Below the pieces are notes generated by a model that did no database searches, was not told the DNA's origin, and was given only the letters and a program-made list of their open reading frames with translations. A stretch of 63,404 nucleotides of DNA from DAOSWM01 sp035380045 (GTDB taxonomy: Bacteria; Bacteroidota; Bacteroidia; Bacteroidales; Tenuifilaceae). Of this stretch, positions 1-6,744 are shown piece by piece (positions within the stretch are counted from its first letter, which is position 1; each line of letters begins with the position of its first letter). The stretch is taken from positions 1 to 63,404 of the forward strand of contig DAOSWM010000014.1 of the NCBI GenBank assembly GCA_035380045.1, in the 5' to 3' direction. The position numbers and the translations under genes are program-made.

Positions 1-1
1 A

Positions 2-9
2 TACATTTG
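2..9 (+). promoter_or_regulatory. -7 promoter box for moaC
   Basis: TACATTTG matches the Bacteroidota -7 consensus TAnnTTTG exactly. It ends 7 bases before the moaC ATG, so transcription would begin at or within a few bases of the start codon. The -33 element would lie outside the window. Confidence 0.5.
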
Positions 10-16
10 ACATAAT

Positions 17-469
17 ATGAACTTTTCCCACACCGACAGCCAAGGCAAGGCCAACATGGTTGATGTTGGCGGAAAGCCAAACCAAATTCGCGAAGCGAAG
101 GCGGCTGGTTTCATTAAGTTGAATTCAAAAACTTTAGAGCTAATTCGCGATAACAGCAACAAGAAGGGCGATGTGCTTACAGTTGCTGAAATTGCTGGAA
201 TACAGGCTGCAAAACGAACTCCCGAACTTATTCCGCTCTGTCATACCCTATTACTCACCAAAGTGGAAGTGAAAACTTTTCTGGAGGAAAAGGGTGTTCG
301 TGTTGAAGGGCTTGCCCGTTGCGTTGGTCAAACCGGCGTTGAAATGGAAGCACTTACCGCCGTTTCGGTTGCGCTACTCACCATTTACGATATGTGCAAA
401 GCGGTTGATAAGGAGATGGTTATTGAGGAAGTGAAACTCTTATCGAAAACCAAAACCGATGTAAAGTGA
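17..469 (+). CDS. moaC: Cyclic pyranopterin monophosphate synthase MoaC
   Basis: Cytoplasmic enzyme of molybdenum cofactor synthesis that rearranges the MoaA product (3',8-cyclo-GTP) into cyclic pyranopterin monophosphate. The 150 residues match the family from end to end: an N-terminal FSHTDSQGKANMVDVG segment, LIPLCHTLLL around residues 71-80 (His76), and the signature MEALTAVSVALLTIYDMCKA near 110-129 followed by VDK, which holds the conserved catalytic lysine region. The ATG at 17 gives the usual family N-terminus. No other moa gene is visible; any partners would lie to the left of the window. The next gene is 100 bp away and unrelated. Confidence 0.96.
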   Translation: MNFSHTDSQGKANMVDVGGKPNQIREAKAAGFIKLNSKTLELIRDNSNKKGDVLTVAEIAGIQAAKRTPELIPLCHTLLLTKVEVKTFLEEKGVRVEGLARCVGQTGVEMEALTAVSVALLTIYDMCKAVDKEMVIEEVKLLSKTKTDVK

Positions 470-572
470 AACTTTTTTTAAACGCTTCTTTTAAACATTT
501 TGTCGCAAAACCTATCCAAAAAGCCGTATCTTAATAACCTGAAATTCGCTTATAAACCAAAATAAATAAACA

Positions 573-2678
573 ATGAAAAAATACAAAACCTATCTATTCA
601 TCATGGCCATATCAGCCTTCCTATCGTCTTGCGTTGAAAGCAAGCACGAAACCATTACCGAACCCTTAACTCCCAACACGGAACTTACCGCCGAGGAGAT
701 TTCCAACGGAATTCTAACACCAGAAATTCTTTGGAAATTTGGAAGAATTGGTAGCGCCTCTGTTTCTCCCGATGGAAAAACCATTGCCTTCACTGTAACC
801 CGCTACTCCATGGAAGCCAACAAAGGAGTTACTAATATTTACACCATTCCGGTTGAAGGCGGCGAACCAAAGGAACTAACCAACAATAGCACCAACGACT
901 TTAGCCCTCGCTGGACCCCAAACGGTGAACGAATTGCATTCATCTCTACCCGCAGCGGCAATTCGCAACTTTGGGAAATGAACCCCGACGGTTCCAACCC
1001 CGTTCAGGTTAGCAGCATTGAGGGCGGAATCAATGCGTTCCTCTACTCGCCTACTGGCGATAAAGTTCTCTACACAAAGAACGTTCAGATTGAAAAAACT
1101 ACAGCCGACCTTCATCCCGACATGCCAAAGGCTAACGTAAAAATCATCGACCATTTAATGTACCGACACTGGAACTACTGGCGCGACGGCAGCTACAGCC
1201 ACATTTTTGTTGCCAGCTACGAGAACGGAAAAATTGCCGAAGGCAAGGATATTATGGAAGGGGAAGCCTGGGACGCTCCCATGTCGCCCTACTTCGACGA
1301 GTCGGAAATTGCTTGGAGCCCCTGCGGAAAAATCATCGCATACTCATGCAAAAAACAAATTGGCAAAGAGTATGCCACCGGAACCAACTCCGACATCTAC
1401 TTCTACAATGTTGAAGACGGAACAACAAAAAATGTTACCGAGGGAATGGTTGGCTACGACAAGTATCCCACATTTTCACCCGACGGTAAAAACCTTGCAT
1501 GGCAAAGCATGGAAACACCCGGCTACGAGAGCGACAAGCACCGTTTATTTGTTATGAATCTGGAAACGGGCGAAAAGACATACATGACCAAAGGATTCGA
1601 CCAGAATGCCGACAACATTACATGGAGCGGTTGTGGGTCGGATATTATTTTCATCAGCGGCACAAAGGGAACTGAGCAGATTTACAAGGTAAACCTTGAA
1701 AGCAAAGAAATAACCCAAGTTACTAACGGACAGCATAACTACATATGGTTTTCCCCAGCTCAGGGCACATTGGTTGGAATGAAAATGGCCATTAACATGG
1801 CTCCAGAAATTTTCACCATCGAACCCAAAACAGGCAACGAAACGCAAATTTCTTTTATCAACAAGCACATTTACGATAACATTACCCTAGGCGAAACCCA
1901 GCAACGATGGATGAAAACCGTTGACGGGAAGGATATGCTGGTGCAGGTTATTCTCCCTCCGAACTTCGATGAAACCAAAGAATACCCAGCGCTTCTATAC
2001 TGCCAGGGTGGCCCGCAAAGTACCGTTAGCCAGTTCTGGAGTTACCGCTGGAACTTCCAGATAATGGCCGCACACGGTTACGTTGTGGTAGCCCCCAACC
2101 GTAGAGGAGTTCCTTCATTTGGGCAAGAATGGAATGCTCAAATATCTGGCGATTACAGCGGGCTAAACATTCAGGATTACCTAACTGCAATCGACAATAT
2201 GGCCAAGGAATCGTGGGTTGATGGGAACCGACTTGGCGCTGTTGGCGCCAGCTACGGAGGCTACTCTGTTTACTACCTGGCAGGAATGCACAACAAGCGT
2301 TTCAAAGCATTCATAGCACACAATGGCATGTTCAACTTCGAGAGTTTCTACGCTTCAACCGAGGAAACCTTCTTCCCAAACCACGATTTTGGCGGACCTT
2401 ACTGGGATAAGAACAACAAAGTTGCTCAAAAAAGTTTTGCAAACAGCCCACACAAAATGGTGCAAAACTGGGATACACCAATTATGGTTGTTGTTGGCGA
2501 GAGAGACTTCCGTATTGCATACACCGAGGGGCTTCAAGCTTTCAACGCAGCCCAACTTCAGGGAGTGCCAAGCCGACTGCTGGTTTTCCCCGACGAAACC
2601 CACTTCGTTACAAAACCGCAGAATGCGGTTATTTGGCAGCGCGAGTTCTTTGGATGGCTCGATAAATGGCTAAAGTAG
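573..2678 (+). CDS. S9 family prolyl oligopeptidase-like lipoprotein peptidase
   Basis: Serine peptidase of the S9 (dipeptidyl peptidase IV/acylaminoacyl peptidase) type, probably periplasmic or surface anchored. The N-terminus has a lipoprotein signal ending in LSSC, so Cys20 would be lipidated. Residues of about 60-420 contain repeated SPDGK/SGN blades of a beta-propeller, and about 430-701 form the alpha/beta hydrolase domain. The triad can be read directly: Ser560 in GASYGGYS, Asp645 in GERDFRI and His677 in DETHF. Its 701 residues are normal for the family. It stands alone, followed by a strong bidirectional terminator. Likely role is peptide utilisation; the exact specificity cannot be read from the sequence. 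Confidence 0.93.
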   Translation: MKKYKTYLFIMAISAFLSSCVESKHETITEPLTPNTELTAEEISNGILTPEILWKFGRIGSASVSPDGKTIAFTVTRYSMEANKGVTNIYTIPVEGGEPKELTNNSTNDFSPRWTPNGERIAFISTRSGNSQLWEMNPDGSNPVQVSSIEGGINAFLYSPTGDKVLYTKNVQIEKTTADLHPDMPKANVKIIDHLMYRHWNYWRDGSYSHIFVASYENGKIAEGKDIMEGEAWDAPMSPYFDESEIAWSPCGKIIAYSCKKQIGKEYATGTNSDIYFYNVEDGTTKNVTEGMVGYDKYPTFSPDGKNLAWQSMETPGYESDKHRLFVMNLETGEKTYMTKGFDQNADNITWSGCGSDIIFISGTKGTEQIYKVNLESKEITQVTNGQHNYIWFSPAQGTLVGMKMAINMAPEIFTIEPKTGNETQISFINKHIYDNITLGETQQRWMKTVDGKDMLVQVILPPNFDETKEYPALLYCQGGPQSTVSQFWSYRWNFQIMAAHGYVVVAPNRRGVPSFGQEWNAQISGDYSGLNIQDYLTAIDNMAKESWVDGNRLGAVGASYGGYSVYYLAGMHNKRFKAFIAHNGMFNFESFYASTEETFFPNHDFGGPYWDKNNKVAQKSFANSPHKMVQNWDTPIMVVVGERDFRIAYTEGLQAFNAAQLQGVPSRLLVFPDETHFVTKPQNAVIWQREFFGWLDKWLK

Positions 2679-2691
2679 AAACGAGTAACAA

Positions 2692-2727
2692 CAAAAAAGG
2701 CTGCAAAAAAACTGCAGCCTTTTTTTC
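2692..2727. terminator. Bidirectional Rho-independent terminator
   Basis: GGCTGCA (2699-2705) pairs with TGCAGCC (2713-2719), with an A-run before and a T-run after the stem. It serves the S9 peptidase on the plus strand and the converging SulP gene on the minus strand, whose stop codon touches the T-run. Confidence 0.88.
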
Positions 2728-4364
2728 TAGTTACTCAACGCTTTCAGCGCTTTATCCTTTGCCTCCAGGTAGTTTCCACACACATTATTCCTACCAATTA
2801 AAAAATCGATGCGCTCCTTCTCCAACTCCTTCCGAACTTCGGGCTGAACTCCTGAGAGTATCAACTTTACGTTTATTCCCTGCAGCTCCTTAATTGTTTC
2901 ACGGAAATTATGTAAACCAGTTGAGTCGATAAATGGAACATGCCTCATTCGAAGAATAAGAATGCTAGTTGTTTTTCCGAAGTTCTTAAGTGTTTCGCGG
3001 TATTTTTGGGCAGCAGCAAAAAAGAAGGGTCCCTTAATTTCGTAAACCTCAATCCCTTCTGGCAAATCTGAGTAATCGTCAAGAGCATCCATATCGGCAT
3101 CGGCGGGAAGCACATGGCTCGCATTCGACATTCGCTGCATGAAAAGCAGCGCCGCCATTACCATGCCAATCTGTATGGCAACGGTTAAATCAACAAGCAC
3201 TGTAAGGAAGAAGGTTGCCAGCAGAACCAGAACATCGTAACGCGAACCCTTCAGTATTGAGTAGAAAGAACGCCACTCACTCATGTTGTAGGCAACAACA
3301 ACCAGAATACCAGCCAAACAAGCCAGGGGAATTTGGGCTGCCCACTTCCCAAAAAACAACATAATTAGCAGCAGCGTAACTGCGTGTACTATGCCTGCAA
3401 CCGGTGTTCGTCCACCATTCTTAACGTTTGTGGCTGTACGTGCAATGGCACCGGTTGCAGGAATTCCTCCAAAAATGGAGGAGGCAACGTTGGCAATTCC
3501 CTGTGCAATAAGTTCGGTGTTGGAGCGATGGTTTCCGCTAATCATCCCATCGGCCACTACGGCCGAAAGCAACGATTCAATGGCACCCAAAAGCGCAATG
3601 GTAAAAGCAGGAGCAATGTACTTCGAGAAGTTGCCCAAATCAAAATCGGGGACGCTTAAGCTAAAGCTGTTGGGTAGCTCACCGTAAACCGAACCAATAG
3701 TTGTAACCGGAAGTTTGAACGCCATGGCAACAACAGTCATTAGTATTATGGCGATAAACGAGCCAGGGATTTTTTTAATAATCCTTTTCGAGTAAACAGT
3801 AATTAGAACAGTTCCAACCGATACGAGCAAAGCATAAAAATTTACCGAACCCATGCCTGCAAAGTAGGCACCCCACTTGGGAATGAACTCTGATGGGACG
3901 TTTCCGATACTTAATCCAAAGAACTCTTTAATTTGGGTTGAAAAAATAATAAGGGCAATGCCACTGGTAAAACCAACAATAAGCGGATGAGGAATGAATT
4001 TTATTATGGAACCTAACTTTAGTAAACCAAATGCAATAAGCATTATACCTGCAAGAAAAGTTGAAACAATAAGCCCCTCAATTCCGTACTGCTCAATTAT
4101 TCCGAACACAATAACCACGAAGGCACCTGTTGGACCCCCAATCTGTACACGGCTTCCACCCAGTAAAGAAATCAGGAATCCGGCAACAATTGCTGTAATC
4201 AGTCCCTTTTCGGGCGAAACGCCCGAAGCAATTGCAAAGGCTATTGCAAGCGGAAGCGCAACAATACCCACAATAATTCCTGCAAGTAAATCGTTTTGAA
4301 AAGCTTGCTTCGTGTAACCTTCCTTAAAAACGCTGAAAAGTTTTGGTTTAAATACTTTTTCCAT
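2727..4364 (-). CDS. SulP family inorganic anion transporter with STAS domain
   Basis: Inner-membrane secondary transporter of the SLC26/SulP family, which carries sulfate, bicarbonate or related anions. The 545 residues comprise a hydrophobic core of roughly 10-14 membrane segments (about 25-420), including the early stretch LLAGIIVGIVALPLAIAFAIA, typical of the family, and a C-terminal cytoplasmic STAS domain (about 440-535) with LRMRHVPFIDSTGLHNF, where the conserved Asp-Ser-Thr-Gly sits. The substrate cannot be decided from sequence. It is a monocistronic unit, with a -7 box just upstream and a terminator shared with the S9 peptidase. Confidence 0.93.
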   Translation of the reverse strand: MEKVFKPKLFSVFKEGYTKQAFQNDLLAGIIVGIVALPLAIAFAIASGVSPEKGLITAIVAGFLISLLGGSRVQIGGPTGAFVVIVFGIIEQYGIEGLIVSTFLAGIMLIAFGLLKLGSIIKFIPHPLIVGFTSGIALIIFSTQIKEFFGLSIGNVPSEFIPKWGAYFAGMGSVNFYALLVSVGTVLITVYSKRIIKKIPGSFIAIILMTVVAMAFKLPVTTIGSVYGELPNSFSLSVPDFDLGNFSKYIAPAFTIALLGAIESLLSAVVADGMISGNHRSNTELIAQGIANVASSIFGGIPATGAIARTATNVKNGGRTPVAGIVHAVTLLLIMLFFGKWAAQIPLACLAGILVVVAYNMSEWRSFYSILKGSRYDVLVLLATFFLTVLVDLTVAIQIGMVMAALLFMQRMSNASHVLPADADMDALDDYSDLPEGIEVYEIKGPFFFAAAQKYRETLKNFGKTTSILILRMRHVPFIDSTGLHNFRETIKELQGINVKLILSGVQPEVRKELEKERIDFLIGRNNVCGNYLEAKDKALKALSN

Positions 4365-4387
4365 ACTATTCGTTCAAAAAAATTTGG

Positions 4388-4395
4388 CAAATGTA
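4388..4395 (-). promoter_or_regulatory. -7 promoter box for the SulP gene
   Basis: On the minus strand this reads TACATTTG, a full match to TAnnTTTG, 23 bases before the SulP ATG. I do not see a good -33 TTTG at the expected distance. Confidence 0.5.
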
Positions 4396-4499
4396 TCAAT
4401 AATATGAACCCGTTGTCATTTTGGTTTGTTTTTTATTTATTAACTTGCAGGTTACATTTTGCTAACTTTAGCGTAAATATTCAACCTTACAACAGTCGA

Positions 4500-5174
4500 A
4501 TGGAGTATATCATTATACTTGTCCTTTTTGCATACATCGCCTTCCTTCACTATCAGCTGAACCGGAAAAATATTTTTATTGAAACGCTGGTTGAAAAGTA
4601 TGCCCGTTCTGAAAAAGACTGGAGCAAGGAGTCGCTAGCCGAAATGCTAAAAAAAATCCAAAGTTCATCACCTGAGGTTAGCGTTAAACCAAGCAAACTG
4701 TTTGATGAGGATGTAATGAAGTTTATCATAGGCGATGAAAAGAAATGCAATTCTTTTATTCACTACACCAAAGAGAAAGAAATTGCAAAAAAAATTATTT
4801 CGGATGGTTTCAAGTTTGTTGACACCTTTTACAAAACCGCTGAACCTATTACAAACGATAAACTCGACCTAATTTACAAGCACTACCTTCACAAGCATTA
4901 CGGGAATTATGTGGTAATAATTTCCATATCAAAACAAGTTTACGATAAGTATCTTGAGGAGATAAGCAAAATAAAAAAGGTGGTAAACGTTGAACAAATT
5001 CTAAGCGAGAAGTCGCCCCTGTTAAACGAGAACCTCGACGAAGTTTACCTGCTTCCCACCCAGTACGTAAAAGGATACATTGATGCCGAAACTGGCGAAA
5101 TCACCAATAACCCCAACTTCGATTCAAACTACGATTCACTAACATTCAAAAAAAACCTTGATGCTTTAGAGTAA
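4500..5174 (+). CDS. Unrecognised membrane-anchored protein, possibly ADP-ribosyltransferase-like
   Basis: A 224-residue protein I do not recognise. The open frame continues upstream to 4296, but that part overlaps the SulP 5' end; the ATG at 4500 gives a sensible product beginning with one membrane segment (residues 2-18) and then a charged cytoplasmic domain. The domain contains NSFIHYTKEKEIAKKIISDG, which resembles the HYT...I...GF opening of some ADP-ribosyltransferase-fold families, and ends in a well-ordered DEVYLLPTQYVKGYIDAETG block. This comparison is weak and the fold is only a guess. A near-consensus -7 box (TAACTTTA, about 4462) precedes it. It stands alone, convergent with the next gene. 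Confidence 0.7.
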   Translation: MEYIIILVLFAYIAFLHYQLNRKNIFIETLVEKYARSEKDWSKESLAEMLKKIQSSSPEVSVKPSKLFDEDVMKFIIGDEKKCNSFIHYTKEKEIAKKIISDGFKFVDTFYKTAEPITNDKLDLIYKHYLHKHYGNYVVIISISKQVYDKYLEEISKIKKVVNVEQILSEKSPLLNENLDEVYLLPTQYVKGYIDAETGEITNNPNFDSNYDSLTFKKNLDALE

Positions 5175-5183
5175 GCACCAAGG
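5148..5183 (-). terminator. Terminator of the phospholipase-fold gene
   Basis: On the minus strand an 11-bp stem with one mismatch (CCTTG..GCTT against AAGC..CAAGG, plus coordinates 5156-5183, six-base loop) is followed by eight T (5155-5148). It lies inside the 3' end and stop codon of the opposing unrecognised gene, so the two convergent transcripts must overlap. Confidence 0.65.
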
Positions 5184-5212
5184 TTAAGGTGAACAAATAT
5201 TAAAAATGGTTT

Positions 5213-6559
5213 CTAACCCTTCATTTTCCCTGTTATTGCTTTGTAGTAGCTTCTCATGTGCATGCTGTACGAGCGCATAATTTCGGCTAGAACACCGGTC
5301 ATTTTATCAACTGACTCCTCACCCCTTTCCTGCTTCATTAGTTCAACTAGGTTATCCAACTCCTTTGAACCAGGAGTTTCAAACTTAGGATCGGAAACCA
5401 TTTGCTTCGGTGAATACTTCTTTAAATTCTTATCCACTCGTTTCGAGCGATCAACTGACTCCTTCGCCACAATGTTACGAGGGAAATCATCGGTATAATC
5501 AACGTGTTCAATCGGATTCTTTAGCGCTGCAATTATTGGATTGCTTTCAGGGTCGTTCATGTATGCTTCCTTTACAACCAACCACTGGAACTGCTCCAGA
5601 ACGGAGTGACGGTTCGAAACAATCTGAACAGCGTTGTCCTTACTTCTCGGGAAACCGAGCATGGCTTTCAGGTTAATCCAAATCATTCTGAAAGCGCTAA
5701 CTCCGGGAAGAGGTGCTGTGTGGTAGGGCATCGACAAATCGCTTAGGTAGTGCATTCCCCATCCCATAAAACGATATCCCCAGTAGTCGTTACCAGTTGC
5801 AAACGCATACTCCGACAGGGTTTTAAAAAGATTAATCCTGTATTCAGGATAAGTTTTTTTAAGGAAAGGACCGAACTTGAAAACCAGCTTCGCCTCGTGG
5901 TAAAATCCCATGTGGAAAGGAGCTTGACTTCCGTACTCAAGATTTGGGTCACCAAATGGTTGCACCCCAAGCCCGTAAATTTTTCCGTGCTCGGTGTTAT
6001 TATCCTCAAACAAGCCTAAATCAATCCCGTAATCGGGTTCATCGTTTGCCGTGCAGAGCACGCTTAGTGGGGAAACCTTCTGCCCTTCGAATAGCTCAAC
6101 GTAGTTTGTAGTAAGCATCATGGTTACGTCGCTCAGGGTTGTGAGTTCCGCTGGGTTAATTGGCGGCAAACCTCCAACTTCTTGGTTTGGCAGCAGGTGA
6201 AGGTACAGCCGCATTTTAACGTTAGGGTTTATTCTTATTGCGTGGTAAAAGCGCAGCAGAATATCCTCATAGTTTTCCGTTTTCTTGAACATTAACTCCT
6301 CGGGAAGTGGTGAATAATCAGGCATATTTGCCCTTGCCCAAGCTTCATGCTCAGCCAACAACTTCTCAAGACCTGCCTCCTCCTTTTCAAGGAAAGCGCG
6401 TAAACTCATTACTACAACCGAATCTCGGGCGGTTAAGTCTGGAATAGTGCTTAAAACAGGGTATGCAAGCAACGGATGTTCCGACCATGCCTTTGCGCTA
6501 TAAATTGAACTAATCCCTAATAGTAAGGTTGCAAATATTCTCGTAAAATTTCGAATCAT
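5213..6559 (-). CDS. Secreted zinc-dependent phospholipase C/P1 nuclease-fold protein
   Basis: Exported protein of 448 residues. A signal peptide ends in SAKA, so cleavage would place Trp25 (WSEHP) at the mature N-terminus; in the phospholipase C/P1 nuclease fold the N-terminal Trp ligates zinc. The motif GWGMHYLSDLSMPYHT supplies His270, Asp274 and His280, typical ligands of the trinuclear zinc site. The resemblance is to the fold rather than a close subfamily, so phospholipase, nuclease or a degenerate relative are all possible. The protein is longer than classic members and has a Lys-rich tail. It is a single gene, terminated within the opposing neighbour. Confidence 0.75.
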   Translation of the reverse strand: MIRNFTRIFATLLLGISSIYSAKAWSEHPLLAYPVLSTIPDLTARDSVVVMSLRAFLEKEEAGLEKLLAEHEAWARANMPDYSPLPEELMFKKTENYEDILLRFYHAIRINPNVKMRLYLHLLPNQEVGGLPPINPAELTTLSDVTMMLTTNYVELFEGQKVSPLSVLCTANDEPDYGIDLGLFEDNNTEHGKIYGLGVQPFGDPNLEYGSQAPFHMGFYHEAKLVFKFGPFLKKTYPEYRINLFKTLSEYAFATGNDYWGYRFMGWGMHYLSDLSMPYHTAPLPGVSAFRMIWINLKAMLGFPRSKDNAVQIVSNRHSVLEQFQWLVVKEAYMNDPESNPIIAALKNPIEHVDYTDDFPRNIVAKESVDRSKRVDKNLKKYSPKQMVSDPKFETPGSKELDNLVELMKQERGEESVDKMTGVLAEIMRSYSMHMRSYYKAITGKMKG

Positions 6560-6684
6560 AATCTTTCAAGTTTGGTTAAACAACAATACAATAGTATGAA
6601 AAAATTTAAACTTAAGTAACGAAATAGTATAACTTAATTATTAAGGAATAGTTTAAAAAGTTTTCCACAATTTACTAAAACAGG

Positions 6685-6714
6685 TTTAGGTTTACATTTA
6701 TGGGAGTAACTTTG
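6685..6714 (+). promoter_or_regulatory. Promoter of the PcrA/UvrD helicase gene
   Basis: TTTA (6685-6688), 18 bases, then TAACTTTG (6707-6714), an exact TAnnTTTG -7 box. The box lies downstream of the first in-frame ATG (6700), so a transcript from it would lack that codon. This favours the GTG at 6745 as the real start. Confidence 0.6.
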
Positions 6715-6744
6715 CAGTTTGAAAATTTTGAAAGTTATAGTGAA

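Noticed and set aside
876..1154. Antisense open frames inside the S9 peptidase and other long genes
   Set aside because: They follow the codon pattern of the real genes, lack plausible starts and resemble no family.
4296..4499. 68-codon N-terminal extension of the gene at 4500
   Set aside because: It overlaps the 5' end of the SulP gene and its promoter; the ATG at 4500 begins a clean membrane-anchored product.
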